A stretch of DNA of 64,000 bases, from the NCBI RefSeq assembly GCF_003058325.1, contig NZ_CP028843.1, positions 1,107,501 to 1,171,500 of the forward strand, read 5' to 3'. The translations under genes and the position numbers were made by a program. The notes beneath the pieces are model-generated. The model did no database searches. It was not told the origin of the DNA and was given only the letters and a program-made list of their open reading frames with translations. Below are positions 33,643-41,983 of this stretch, piece by piece. How positions within the stretch are numbered: the stretch's first letter is position 1; every line of letters starts with the position of its first letter. Origin of the DNA: Methylobacterium currus (GTDB lineage: Bacteria > Pseudomonadota > Alphaproteobacteria > Rhizobiales > Beijerinckiaceae).

Positions 33643-36474
33643 CTAACTAAGCGCCGACTTCAGCCGGTCGAGCCCCTTGGCGACGTCGCCCTTGATGTGG
33701 ACGCGCAGGGCCCGGCGGCCGCGCTCGGAGAGCACGCCGAAATCGCCCCGGGCCTGCGCGGCGATCACGGTGGCGAAGCCGAGGCTGCGGCCGGGGATGG
33801 CGAGGTCGGGGGCCTCCGAGGTGATCTGGAGGAAGACGCCGCTGTCGGGCCCGCCCTTGTAGGCCTGGCCTGTCGAGTGCAGGAAGCGCGGCCCGAACTC
33901 GGCGCAGGTCGCGACGTGCTGCGTCTCGCGCAGGGCCACCCGGGCCTCCTGGAGCGGCTTCAGATGCTCCGGGTTGCGGGTGACGTAGGCGAGCAGCGCG
34001 ACGTAGTCGCCGGCCCCCACGCGCCCCACTTGAGCCTTGATCCAGCTCTCCGGGTCCGAGCCGGCGCCGGCCTTGCGCAAGGCGTCGGCATTGGCGGCGT
34101 CGGTGTAGAGCGCGAACCCGTCATCCTCCGCCACCGGTGTCTCGGCCGGCAGCGCGCCGTCCTTCTCGGCGGCCGAGAACAGCTCGCGGGTCTTGATCTT
34201 GCTCGCCTCGACGTCGGGCTGGTCGAAGGGGTTGATGCCGAGCACCGCGCCCGCCACCGCCGTGGCGATCTCGAAGCGGAAGAATTCCTGCGGCAGGCTG
34301 CTCTTCGAAGCGAGCGCGATCCGCACCACGGGGTGGCCGGCCTCCTCCAGCGCCTTGACGGCGGCGTCCTGCGCCGGATCGGCGCCCTCGTCGAGGCGCA
34401 GATAGACGAAGAACCGATCCTTGCCGTAGGCGGCGGGGGCGGCCAGCGGCTCGTTGTCGATCGGGATGAGGCCCTTGCCCTCCTTGCCCGTCGACTCGGC
34501 GATCAGCTGCTCGGCCCAGGCGCCGAAGGTGTCGATGCCGGGCGAGGCGATGAGCGTGACCTTGTCGCGGCCCTCTTCTGTCGCGGCCGTGCCCATCGCG
34601 AGGCCGAGCTGCACGCCCGGGTTCAGGTCCGGCGGCACGTCGGAGCCGCAGGAGCGCACCATGGTGCGGGCGCTCGCCAGGAAGGCCGCGACGTCGAGGC
34701 CCATGGCGGCGGCCGGCACCAGCCCGAAGGCCGAGAGCACCGAGTAGCGCCCGCCGATCTGCTTCACGCCATAGAAGATGCGCCGGAAGCCGTCGTCCTT
34801 CGCGGCCTTCTCCATCGCCGAGCCCGGATCGGTCACGGCGACGAAGTGGCGGCCGGCCTTGTCGGGCCCGACCACGTCGCGCATCCGGCCGAGGAAGTAA
34901 TCGCGGAAGACGTTGGGCTCGAGGGTGGAGCCCGACTTCGAGGCGACGATGAACAGGGTGCGCTCGAGGTTCACCGCGGCCTCGACCGCCCGGACCTCGT
35001 CCGGATCGGTCGAATCGAGGATGCGCAGGCGCGGGAAGCCGGGCTGATGACCATAGGTCTCGGCCAGCACCTCCGGCCCGAGGCTGGAGCCGCCCATGCC
35101 GAGCACCACCGCGTCGGTGAAGCCCTCCTGCTTCACCTCCGCCGAGAACGCCGCGTATTCGGCGGCCTTCTTCGCCTCATCCTCGACGATGGTGAGCCAG
35201 CCGAGCCATTGCGCCTCGTCGGCGCCGCTCCACACCTGGGCGTCGCGCTGCCACAGGCGGCGCACCAGCCCGTCCTTGCGCCAGGTCTCGATCGCCGTCT
35301 TCACCGGCGCGTCGAGGCTGCCGAGGGCCAGGGCCTGCCGGTCGAGGCCGGCGGCGAGAAACGTCTGGCGCTTGCCGGCGACGGCGCCCAGCACCTTGTC
35401 GGCGGCGTCGACGAAGAGCTGCACGCCCTCCTCGACGAGCTGGCGCGCCACCGCGTCGAGGTCGATCCCGGCCTTGGCGAGGTGGGCGAGCACCCGCTCG
35501 GCCTCGTCGACGCCCTCCTCCAGGCTCGCCCGCACCTTTCCGTGATCGCGAAAGGCGTCCATCGTCGCCGGCGGGATGGTGTTGACGGTGTTGGGGCCGA
35601 TCAGCTCCTCGACGTAGAGCACGTCGGAATAGGCCTTGTTCTTGGTCCCCGTCGAGGCCCAGAGCAGGCGCTGCGGATGGGCGCCCTTGGCCGAAAGCGT
35701 CTGCCAGCGCTCGCCGGCGAACAGGCGCTTGTAGCGCTGGTAGGCGAGCTTGGCGTTCGCGATCGCGACCTTGCCCTTGAGGCCTTCCAGGGCCGCCTTC
35801 TCGTCCGGATCGTTGGCCGCGGCGATTGTCTCATCCAGCAGCTTGTCGACCGCCGCGTCGATGCGGCTGACGAAGAAGCTCGCGACGCTGGCGACCCGGC
35901 CGACATCGCCGCCGCGCGCGGCGAATTTTTCCAGGCCCTCGATATAGGCGTTCGCCACCTGCTCGTAGGCCCCTTGCGCGAAGAGCAGCGTGACGTTGAT
36001 GTTGATGCCGTCCGCCGTGAGGTCGCGGATCGCCGGGATGCCCTGGGGCGTGGCCGGCACCTTCACCATCAGGTTGTCGCGGGCCACCGCCTTGTGCAGC
36101 CGGCGGGCCTCGTCCAGGGTCTCGGCGGTGTCGAGCGCCAGGTAGGGCGACACTTCCAGGCTGACGAAGCCGTCCTGCCCGCCGCTCGCCTCGTAGACCG
36201 GGCGCAGCACGTCCGCCGCCGCCTGGATGTCGGCGATGGCGAGCCCCTCGTAGAGGTCGATCACCCGCTCGTCGCCGGCCGCTTTCAGGGCGTCGTCGTA
36301 CTCGTCAGAATGGCCGATCGCCTTCTCGAAGATCGCCGGGTTCGAGGTGACGCCGCGCAGGCCGTCCTCGTCGACCAGGCGCTTGAGCCCGCCCTCCTGA
36401 ACGAAGCCCCGGGCCACGAAATCGAGCCAGACGGCCTGGTCCTGTTCGGCGTGCAGCGTCTTGAGCGGGTTCAT
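33643..36474 (-). CDS. tal-pgi: Bifunctional transaldolase / glucose-6-phosphate isomerase
   Basis: A 943-residue fusion. Residues about 1-365 are transaldolase (GVTSNPAIFEKAIGHSDEYD, SLEVSPYLALDT, LMVKVPATPQGIPAIR with the Schiff-base Lys in MVKVPAT, NVTLLFAQGAYE). Residues about 375-943 are phosphoglucose isomerase (VLGMGGSSLGPEVLAE, FIVASKSGSTLEPNVF, GGRYSVLSAFGLVP). Such fusions are known in several Alphaproteobacteria, for example acetic acid bacteria. It joins the non-oxidative pentose phosphate branch to the glucose 6-phosphate pool, directly ahead of gnd-zwf-pgl. The ATG at 36474 has GGAG eight bases upstream; a longer frame to 36558 is not supported. Confidence 0.97.
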   Translation of the reverse strand: MNPLKTLHAEQDQAVWLDFVARGFVQEGGLKRLVDEDGLRGVTSNPAIFEKAIGHSDEYDDALKAAGDERVIDLYEGLAIADIQAAADVLRPVYEASGGQDGFVSLEVSPYLALDTAETLDEARRLHKAVARDNLMVKVPATPQGIPAIRDLTADGININVTLLFAQGAYEQVANAYIEGLEKFAARGGDVGRVASVASFFVSRIDAAVDKLLDETIAAANDPDEKAALEGLKGKVAIANAKLAYQRYKRLFAGERWQTLSAKGAHPQRLLWASTGTKNKAYSDVLYVEELIGPNTVNTIPPATMDAFRDHGKVRASLEEGVDEAERVLAHLAKAGIDLDAVARQLVEEGVQLFVDAADKVLGAVAGKRQTFLAAGLDRQALALGSLDAPVKTAIETWRKDGLVRRLWQRDAQVWSGADEAQWLGWLTIVEDEAKKAAEYAAFSAEVKQEGFTDAVVLGMGGSSLGPEVLAETYGHQPGFPRLRILDSTDPDEVRAVEAAVNLERTLFIVASKSGSTLEPNVFRDYFLGRMRDVVGPDKAGRHFVAVTDPGSAMEKAAKDDGFRRIFYGVKQIGGRYSVLSAFGLVPAAAMGLDVAAFLASARTMVRSCGSDVPPDLNPGVQLGLAMGTAATEEGRDKVTLIASPGIDTFGAWAEQLIAESTGKEGKGLIPIDNEPLAAPAAYGKDRFFVYLRLDEGADPAQDAAVKALEEAGHPVVRIALASKSSLPQEFFRFEIATAVAGAVLGINPFDQPDVEASKIKTRELFSAAEKDGALPAETPVAEDDGFALYTDAANADALRKAGAGSDPESWIKAQVGRVGAGDYVALLAYVTRNPEHLKPLQEARVALRETQHVATCAEFGPRFLHSTGQAYKGGPDSGVFLQITSEAPDLAIPGRSLGFATVIAAQARGDFGVLSERGRRALRVHIKGDVAKGLDRLKSALS

Positions 36475-36585
36475 GCCTGGATCTCCGCGTGTTTGCCGCA
36501 GATGTGGACCGCAGGCGGATGATGTCCAGGGGGAGGGCGGGGAGAAGCTTGGCCGCAAGGGCGAAAAGGTCGGTCGGGACGACTG

Positions 36586-36957
36586 TTAGCGCTTGACCGG
36601 CCAGAACGCCGCGAGGGCGACCAGCACCCAGCCGAGAATCAGGATCATGCCGCCGCTCGGCGCCGCCATGGGGAAGAGCGGCACCTGCATGAGCACGCGG
36701 GCCGAAAGGTCGCCGGAGAACAGCGCGAGGCCGAGCGCCAGGAGGACGCCCGCGCTCCGGACCGCGCCGGGCTGAAGCCGCCCGCTGCCGGCGAGGAGCG
36801 CGAGGGCGAGGAGAGCAGGGGCGTGGAAGAGCAGGAACTGGGCCGCGGTGGCGAGGCTCGTCGCGCCGGCGATGTGGGCCGCCGCCGCCGACAGCCCGAC
36901 GCCGAGCGCGCCGGACAAGCCGGCGAGCACGACGAGGGTTCTGTCGACGGGATGCAT
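36586..36957 (-). CDS. DUF423 family inner-membrane protein
   Basis: A 123-residue membrane protein with four hydrophobic segments and the DUF423 (YgdD/YwdK) layout: GLSGALGVGLSAAAAHI, AAQFLLFHAPALLALALL, ALGLALFSGDLSARVL and MAAPSGGMILILGWVLVALAAFW. Function is unknown. The ATG at 36957 overlaps the engB stop as TGATG, so it is probably translated from the rpmH-rnpA-yidC-engB transcript. A GTG at 36960 would add one residue with GTGA overlap and cannot be excluded. Confidence 0.88.
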   Translation of the reverse strand: MHPVDRTLVVLAGLSGALGVGLSAAAAHIAGATSLATAAQFLLFHAPALLALALLAGSGRLQPGAVRSAGVLLALGLALFSGDLSARVLMQVPLFPMAAPSGGMILILGWVLVALAAFWPVKR

Positions 36958-37637
36958 CACGCGCCGCGCTCGGCGAGCAGCCGGGCGATGCTGGCGCGGA
37001 GGTCCGCGACGCCGTCGTCGGTGCGGCTCGAGGTCAGGACGATCTCCGGATAGGCCGCCGGCCGCCGGGCGATCGCCGCCGCGGTGGCGTCGAGCCGGGC
37101 CTCGACCTCGCCCTTCTTGAGCGCGTCCGCCTTGGTGAGCACGATCTGATAGGAGACCGCCGCCTTGTCGAGGCCGTCCAGCACCTCGGTGTCGTTCGGC
37201 TTGATGCCGTGGCGCGAGTCGATCAGCACGTAGACCCGGGCGAGGTTGGCCCGCCCGCGCAGATAGGCGTGGATCAGCTCGGTCCAGGCCGCGACCTTCG
37301 CCTTCTCGACCGCGGCGTAGCCGTAGCCCGGCATGTCGACCAGGACGAGCTTGCCGCCCCCTATGTCGAAGAAGTTGAGCTGCTGGGTGCGCCCCGGCGT
37401 GTGCGAGGTGCGCGCCAGGCCGTTGCGGCCGGTGAGCGCATTGATCAGGCTCGACTTGCCGACATTGGAGCGGCCCGCGAAGGCGATCTCGTGACCCCGC
37501 ATCGGCGGCAGGATCGCGAGCTTGTCGGCGGCGTAGAAGAAGTCGGCCGAACCCGCGAAGAGCAGCCGCCCCGCTTCGCGCAGGGCGGCCGCCTTCTCGG
37601 CCTCGGTCTGGTTGTCGGTGTTCACCGGGTCCTGCAT
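36957..37637 (-). CDS. engB: Ribosome biogenesis GTP-binding protein EngB/YsxC
   Basis: Essential TrmE-Era-family GTPase that helps assemble the large ribosomal subunit. The 226-residue protein has G1 [11 protein letters not shown], the G2 region [15 protein letters not shown]3 [10 protein letters not shown]4 LTKADAL and a C-terminal [12 protein letters not shown]. An N-terminal extension of about 25 residues rich in Glu and Ala precedes the domain. It lies 13 bases downstream of yidC and overlaps the DUF423 gene, the standard order after rpmH-rnpA-yidC in Alphaproteobacteria. Confidence 0.97.
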   Translation of the reverse strand: MQDPVNTDNQTEAEKAAALREAGRLLFAGSADFFYAADKLAILPPMRGHEIAFAGRSNVGKSSLINALTGRNGLARTSHTPGRTQQLNFFDIGGGKLVLVDMPGYGYAAVEKAKVAAWTELIHAYLRGRANLARVYVLIDSRHGIKPNDTEVLDGLDKAAVSYQIVLTKADALKKGEVEARLDATAAAIARRPAAYPEIVLTSSRTDDGVADLRASIARLLAERGA

Positions 37638-37650
37638 CGGCTCTCGGCTT

Positions 37651-39489
37651 TCAGCTCTTGGCCTTGGCGGCCTTCGGCGTGCGCGAGAACGTCGAGCGCA
37701 GGTTGTCCCACAGCTCCACCTTCACCCCGTTGCGCCGCATGATCACGTATTGCTGGATCACCGACAGGGTGTTGTTCCAGGCCCAGTAGATCACCAGGCC
37801 GGCCGGGAACGAGCCGAGCATGAAGGTGAAGATGATGGGCATGAAGGTGAAGACCTGGGCCTGGACCGGGTCCGGCGGCGCAGGGTTCATCTTCATCTGC
37901 ACGAACATCGTCACGCCCATGATGAGCGGCCAGATGCCGAGGTGGAGGAAGTCCGGCGGCGTGTAGGGCAGGAGGCCGAACAGGTTGAACAGCGAGGTCG
38001 GGTCCGGCGCCGCGAGGTCGCGGATCCAGCCGAAGAACGGCGCGTGCCGCATCTCGATGGTGACGAACAGCACCTTGTAGAGCGCGAAGAAGACCGGGAT
38101 CTGCACCAGCACCGGCCAGCAGCCGGCGACCGGGTTGATCTTCTCCTTCTTGTACAGCTCCATCATCGCCTGCTGCTGCTTCACCTTGTCGTCGGCGTAG
38201 CGCTCGCGGATGGCGGTCATCTCCGGCTGGACGGCCTTCATCTTGGCCATCGAGACGTAGGAGCGGTTGGCGATCGGCAGGAAGAACAGCTTCAGGATGA
38301 AGGTGACGACCAGGATCGAGACGCCGAAGTTGCCGATCAGCCGGTAGAAGAAGTCCAGCGCCTTGAACATCGGCTTGGTGATGAAGTAGAACCAGCCCCA
38401 GTCGATCAGCAGATCGAAGCGCTTGATGCCGGCCGACTTCTCGTAGCCGTCGATGGTGCCGACCTCCTTGGCGCCGGCGAACAGGCGCTGGCTGGCCTCC
38501 ACCGTGGCGCCGGGCGCCAGTTGCTTGGCCTCGCCGAGGCTGCTGGCCTGGTAGACCTTGGTCGCGCCCTCGTCGCGCTCGGTGAAGGAGCCGGTATAGG
38601 GGGTGCTCTGATCGGGGATCGCGGCCGCCGCCCAGTACTTGTCGGTGATGCCGAGGAAGCCGCCGGTCACGCCGGTCCAGGAATGGCCGCGGGTGCCGGG
38701 CGCGCCCAGCGGGTTCTCCTTGGCGAGCTTGTCGTAGGTGAATTCCTGCAGGCCCTGGTCGCCGAGCACGCCGATCATGCCCTCGTGCAGGACGTAGTAC
38801 CCTTGCGTGTGCGGCTTGCCCCAGCGCGAGACGAGGCCGTACGGGTAGAGGGTGACGGCATTGCCGCCCTTGTTCTCGACCGCATCGGCGACCGTGAACA
38901 TGAACTTGTCGTCGACCGAGATGGTGCGGCGGAAGGTCAGGCCGGCGCCGTTGTCCCAGGTCAGCACCAGGGGCTTCTGCGGCGTCAGCACGTCGCCCTC
39001 GGCGGTCCAGAGCGTGTCGCCGGCCGGCAGCGGACCGGCACCCTGACCCACCCAGCCGAACTCGGCATAGTACGGGTTGGCCGAGCCGGTCGGCGAGAGC
39101 AGCTCGATGCGCGGCGAGCTGTTGTCGACGGTCTCGTGATAGTTCTTCAGCAGGACGTCGTCGATGCGGCCGCCCTTGAGCGCCACCGAGCCGGCAAGCG
39201 CCGGGGTGTCGATGCGCACCCGCGGCGAGCGGGCGAGCGCCTCGGCGCGGCTCGCCGCGAGCGCCGGGCTGCCGGCCGGCGCGCCCGGCAGGGTGCCGGG
39301 CACCGGCGCCGCGGGGCCGCCCTCGCGGGGGCTCGCCGCCGGGCCGTCCTTCGCGGCCTGCGCCTGCTTGGCGGCCTGTTCCTGGCGCTGGCGCTCCACC
39401 TGCGGCGCGCTGACGAAGTAGTTCCAGCCGAGCAGCACTGCCAGCGACAGCACCACGGCGATGATCATGTTCGTCTTGTCGTTACCCAT
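37651..39489 (-). CDS. yidC: Membrane protein insertase YidC
   Basis: Inner-membrane insertase working with and without SecYEG. The 612-residue protein is of the Gram-negative type: N-terminal membrane anchor ([19 protein letters not shown]), a linker rich in Ala, Gln and Pro (about 30-75), the large periplasmic beta domain (about 80-365) and the conserved five-helix core (about 375-600). Core motifs include [47 protein letters not shown] split over two helices and [17 protein letters not shown]; the conserved hydrophilic-groove Arg lies in the core. The start is ATG 39489. It sits between rnpA and engB. Confidence 0.97.
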   Translation of the reverse strand: MGNDKTNMIIAVVLSLAVLLGWNYFVSAPQVERQRQEQAAKQAQAAKDGPAASPREGGPAAPVPGTLPGAPAGSPALAASRAEALARSPRVRIDTPALAGSVALKGGRIDDVLLKNYHETVDNSSPRIELLSPTGSANPYYAEFGWVGQGAGPLPAGDTLWTAEGDVLTPQKPLVLTWDNGAGLTFRRTISVDDKFMFTVADAVENKGGNAVTLYPYGLVSRWGKPHTQGYYVLHEGMIGVLGDQGLQEFTYDKLAKENPLGAPGTRGHSWTGVTGGFLGITDKYWAAAAIPDQSTPYTGSFTERDEGATKVYQASSLGEAKQLAPGATVEASQRLFAGAKEVGTIDGYEKSAGIKRFDLLIDWGWFYFITKPMFKALDFFYRLIGNFGVSILVVTFILKLFFLPIANRSYVSMAKMKAVQPEMTAIRERYADDKVKQQQAMMELYKKEKINPVAGCWPVLVQIPVFFALYKVLFVTIEMRHAPFFGWIRDLAAPDPTSLFNLFGLLPYTPPDFLHLGIWPLIMGVTMFVQMKMNPAPPDPVQAQVFTFMPIIFTFMLGSFPAGLVIYWAWNNTLSVIQQYVIMRRNGVKVELWDNLRSTFSRTPKAAKAKS

Positions 39490-39600
39490 GGACCCGCGAC
39501 GCCTGCCGCCTAAAGAGCGGGACCGAGGGCGGGCCTGGCGGCCCGCGTCCCGGCCCTCACGACCAACACGACGAGGCGATTCCGGCTGCCCGGGATCGCC

Positions 39601-40092
39601 TCACGAATTCCGCTCCGGGAGTCTCGGCCCCGATCCCGGGGCCTTCCCGGCTCCGCCCGAGCCCCGCTTGCCGCGTCCCGCCTTGCGGGCGGGCTGCCCG
39701 CCCTCCGCAGAAGGCGGCTTCGGCGCCCGCGGCTTCGTCACCGCCCCGAGGGCCTGGCGCACATCCTCGACCAGCTGCGCGAAGGGCGCCGCCAGAGCGT
39801 CGCGCCGGCCGATCAGCACCACGTCGGCCGCCTTGTCCCGCTGCGCCGGCCCGGCCTGCCCCGCCGCGATCTGCGCCGCGACCTTGAGGCGGCGGCGGAT
39901 GCGGTTGCGCTCGGTGGCGTGGCCCTCGCGCTTCGTCACGGTGAAGCCCACACGCAGACCGCCCGGCGGTCCCTCGTCCCGCAGGCGGCCCTGTGCCGTC
40001 AGGCGCTCGGTATGGAAACGGCGGCCCTTGGCCGCCGCCAGATAGTCCGGGCGCCGGGTGATCCGGCCGATCGGCGGCGAAGCACCGGTCAT
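39601..40092 (-). CDS. rnpA: Ribonuclease P protein component
   Basis: Protein subunit of RNase P, which trims the 5' ends of tRNA precursors. The 163-residue protein carries the RNR signature ATERNRIRRRLK and the preceding VGFTVTKREG. Residues about 122-163 form a basic, low-complexity extension (Pro, Gly, Lys, Arg rich) beyond the usual 110-120-residue core, common in GC-rich Alphaproteobacteria. The ATG is at 40092, 46 bases after rpmH. yidD, present between rnpA and yidC in many bacteria, is missing here. Confidence 0.94.
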   Translation of the reverse strand: MTGASPPIGRITRRPDYLAAAKGRRFHTERLTAQGRLRDEGPPGGLRVGFTVTKREGHATERNRIRRRLKVAAQIAAGQAGPAQRDKAADVVLIGRRDALAAPFAQLVEDVRQALGAVTKPRAPKPPSAEGGQPARKAGRGKRGSGGAGKAPGSGPRLPERNS

Positions 40093-40138
40093 CGCGGCGC
40101 TCCGATCAACGCGGCGCTTGTGGGCACCGCGCGGAGCC

Positions 40139-40273
40139 TTACGCCGACAGGCGCTTGCGGCCGCGGGCGCGGCGGGCGGCGATCACCTTGCGGCCGCCGA
40201 CGGTGGCCATGCGGGCACGGAAGCCGTGGCGGCGCTTGCGCACGAGCTTCGACGGTTGATAGGTTCTCTTCAC
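40139..40273 (-). CDS. rpmH: 50S ribosomal protein L34
   Basis: A 44-codon gene giving [20 protein letters not shown] and a basic tail ending RKRLSA, a perfect L34 by length and sequence ([20 protein letters not shown]). The start codon is GTG at 40273; the stop is TAA. It heads the rpmH-rnpA-yidC-engB group. Upstream, a 9-bp hairpin (ACCGCGCCC at 40357-40365 with its complement at 40371-40379) lies in the 206-base space shared with the divergent DUF1192 gene. Confidence 0.97.
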   Translation of the reverse strand: MKRTYQPSKLVRKRRHGFRARMATVGGRKVIAARRARGRKRLSA

Positions 40274-40479
40274 GGCTCGTTCTCCGAAGGCCGGGGCCGG
40301 CCCCGCGCATAGCGCTGCCGAGGCCCTCGTGGTCCAGAATGTCTTGGCGAATGCGAACCGCGCCCGAAAGGGGCGCGGTCACGTCGCGCCGGTGTATGGC
40401 GGAATGGTCCCGGCGAGTCAATCGCGTTAAGGATCGCACCGGGGCCCACTCAAGGCACCCGCGCGCGAGGGAGACGCCG

Positions 40480-40671
40480 ATGTTCGACGACGCCGAGAGC
40501 CGGAAGCCGCCGCAGGCCGCGCATCAGATCGGCCAGGATCTCTCCGCCCTGTCCGTCTCCGACCTCGACGAGCGGATCGACGCCTTGCGCGGCGAGATCG
40601 CCCGGCTGGAGGAGGACAAGCGGCGCAAGCAGGCGTCGCAGGAAGCGGCCCGGGCGGCGTTCAAGTTCTGA
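40480..40671 (+). CDS. DUF1192 family small protein
   Basis: A 63-residue protein of the DUF1192 family, found across Rhizobiales: MFDDAE, then SVSDLDERIDALRGEIARLE and a basic coiled-coil tail (EEDKRRKQASQEAARAAF). It is predicted to be mostly a single coiled coil. Function is unknown. The ATG at 40480 follows GAGGGAGACGCC, a good ribosome-binding site. A 17-base tandem repeat starts directly after its stop codon. Confidence 0.9.
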   Translation: MFDDAESRKPPQAAHQIGQDLSALSVSDLDERIDALRGEIARLEEDKRRKQASQEAARAAFKF

Positions 40672-40672
40672 A

Positions 40673-40767
40673 TCGGGACGGGTTCTGACTCGGGACGGGT
40701 TCTGACTCGGGACGGGTTCTGACTTGGGACGGGTTCTGACTTGGGACGGTTTCTGCCTCGGGACGGG
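40673..40767 (+). repeat. 17-base tandem repeat after the DUF1192 gene
   Basis: Five full units and one partial of TCGGGACGGGTTCTGAC (40673-40689, 40690-40706, 40707-40723, 40724-40740, 40741-40757, 40758-40767). Units one to three are identical; unit four has C-to-T at its second base and unit five has further changes. The array begins one base after the DUF1192 stop codon. It is noncoding on the plus strand. Confidence 0.95.
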
Positions 40768-41012
40768 GCGAGGGGAGGCGTCCCGTTCCGGATCGCTGCG
40801 GCGGATTTGACCGGTGCCGGCCCTGCCATCGGATCACGCCCGACGCCGCTGTCGCCGGCAGCCGGGCGATCCGGCCCAGGCCGAGTTCCCGGACAGCCCC
40901 CATCTGGAGCGGAAGGAGCGGCCTGCGACCTCGGCCGCTTGTCTCAGGGATCATGCCGTGTCGCGCCACCCGCCTGCGCTACCGACGCTTTTCCCACCCC
41001 TCCCTCTTGGCG

Positions 41013-41027
41013 TTAACCATTTTTTAA
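41013..41027 (+). promoter_or_regulatory. CtrA-type binding site
   Basis: TTAACCATTTTTTAA matches the CtrA consensus TTAA-N7-TTAA exactly and also includes the TTAACCAT half-site. It lies 26-40 bases upstream of the first stem of a candidate small RNA and about 330 bases upstream of rcdA. Confidence 0.65.
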
Positions 41028-41049
41028 GCCTTCCGGGCGATAACCAACG

Positions 41050-41148
41050 CAGTCCAGCTTTCTGGATGTCGAGTGGTCTCTGTCCACTCTGTTTGATGCC
41101 TCCCTGTACGACTCTTTCAGCCGCCCCCATGGGGCGGCTTTCTTTTTT
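41050..41148 (+). ncRNA. Candidate trans-acting small RNA with intrinsic terminator
   Basis: Between a CtrA-type box and rcdA lie three stem-loops in a row: TCCAG-CTTT-CTGGA (41053-41066), GAGTGG-TCTCTGT-CCACTC (41071-41089) and a terminator AGCCGCCCC-CAT-GGGGCGGCT (41119-41139) followed by TTCTTTTTT. The single-stranded part between the second and third contains CCTCCC (41099-41104), complementary to a Shine-Dalgarno sequence, a feature of several alphaproteobacterial small RNA families. No open frame of note lies in it. The 5' end is estimated from the stems, not seen. It could instead be an attenuated leader of rcdA, but its terminator precedes rcdA by 200 bases. Confidence 0.55.
41119..41148 (+). 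terminator. Intrinsic terminator
   Basis: A 9-bp perfect GC-rich stem (41119-41127 and 41131-41139), a three-base CAT loop and the tail TTTCTTTTTT on the plus strand, a textbook Rho-independent terminator with no coding gene just upstream. Confidence 0.85.
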
Positions 41149-41227
41149 CCGCTGTCCCGCCGCCGCTGCCCGCGTTTTTCCCGATTTCCCTGGGATCGTC
41201 CGTCCCCCGCCGGCGTTGACGTTAAGG

Positions 41228-41242
41228 TTAATCATTCGTTGA
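41228..41242 (+). promoter_or_regulatory. CtrA-like site upstream of rcdA
   Basis: TTAATCATTCGTTGA fits TTAA-N7-TTAA with one mismatch in the second half, 109 bases upstream of the rcdA ATG. A second TTAA lies six bases before it (41222-41225). Confidence 0.45.
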
Positions 41243-41350
41243 CGGCGCGCGGCCCGCGCAGTGGCGCTATCGTTGCGCCAGGCAGCCCGAGCGCACCGTG
41301 AATGTCCCGTATCGAGGCGGGACCGGCGTCGCGGTGGCACAGGAGGGATC

Positions 41351-41875
41351 ATGGGCGTGATGGACGTGATGTTTCGGGACGAGCAGCCCACCGTGCGGTT
41401 CGGCGAGACCTTCGTGGCTTCCGAGAGCTTCAAGATGCTGTTTCGCGAGGGCATGACCCTCGTGGAGGAGACCGCGGCCTATCTCGACGGTCCCGGCCGC
41501 GACGAATCGCGCCTGCTCGCCCGCCACGCCGCCCTGACCTATGCCAGCGAGAGCATGCGGCTCACCACCCGGCTGATGCAGATCGCCTCCTGGCTCCTCG
41601 TGCAGCGCGCCGTGTCCGAGGGCGAGCTGAGCCTGAGCGAGGCCGCCGAGGAGAAGACCCGGGTGCGGCTCACGACCTCCGAGCCGAACGAGAGCGCCCC
41701 GGTCCTGATCGCCGAGCTGCCGCTGTCGCTCCAGGCCCTGATCGCCCAGTCGAAGCGGCTGCACGCCCGCATCCTCCACCTCGACCGCCTGATCTCCGAC
41801 GACCGCCCGACCCCCGAGCCCCGGGTGAGCCCGGTCTTCGCCCAGCACGACATGCTGCGGGTGGCCTTCGGCTGA
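41351..41875 (+). CDS. rcdA: Regulator of CtrA degradation RcdA (DUF1465)
   Basis: RcdA is an adaptor that helps deliver CtrA and other substrates to ClpXP in the alphaproteobacterial cell cycle. The 174-residue protein has the DUF1465 layout: FGETFVASESFKMLFREGM, LVEETAAYLDGPGR, ALTYASESMRLTTRLMQIASWLL, a linker and PLSLQALIAQSKRLHARILHLD. It is expected to be all helical. The ATG at 41351 has AGGAGG five bases upstream; a longer frame to 41261 is unlikely. CtrA-type sites stand upstream, consistent with reported CtrA control of rcdA in Caulobacter. A bidirectional terminator separates it from rpmE. Confidence 0.92.
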   Translation: MGVMDVMFRDEQPTVRFGETFVASESFKMLFREGMTLVEETAAYLDGPGRDESRLLARHAALTYASESMRLTTRLMQIASWLLVQRAVSEGELSLSEAAEEKTRVRLTTSEPNESAPVLIAELPLSLQALIAQSKRLHARILHLDRLISDDRPTPEPRVSPVFAQHDMLRVAFG

Positions 41876-41920
41876 GGCGGCAGGGGAGGGCTCGCCCTCC
41901 CCGATGCGCCATCCCGGGCA

Positions 41921-41958
41921 CGAAAAAAGCCCCGGCCGCGAGGCCGGGGCTTTTTTCG
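41921..41958. terminator. Bidirectional terminator between rcdA and rpmE
   Basis: A perfect 17-bp inverted repeat (41921-41937 and 41942-41958) with arms CGAAAAAAGCCCCGGCC and a four-base loop; A6 and T6 at the two ends give T-rich tails in both directions between convergent genes. Confidence 0.95.
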
Positions 41959-41983
41959 CGCGAAGCGGTGAAGGCCGCGACGC

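Larger units (their letters stand above)
40672..41350. other. Gene-poor region with repeat, CtrA-type sites and candidate small RNA
   Basis: 679 bases between DUF1192 and rcdA. It contains a 17-base tandem repeat (40673-40767), a GC-rich unremarkable stretch (40768-40980), a CtrA-type box (41013-41027), three stem-loops ending in an intrinsic terminator (41053-41148) and a second CtrA-like site (41228-41242) before the AGGAGG of rcdA. Confidence 0.75.

Noticed and set aside
33697..36522. A 941-codon plus-strand frame opposite tal-pgi
   Set aside because: Same shadow effect; the minus strand encodes both enzyme domains with all motifs.
40274..40479. Replication origin next to rpmH
   Set aside because: rpmH neighbours oriC in some bacteria, but there is no dnaA gene or DnaA-box cluster here and this arrangement is not typical of Rhizobiales.
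40673..40767. Possible CRISPR array
   Set aside because: The 17-base units are contiguous with no spacers, so this is a simple tandem repeat.
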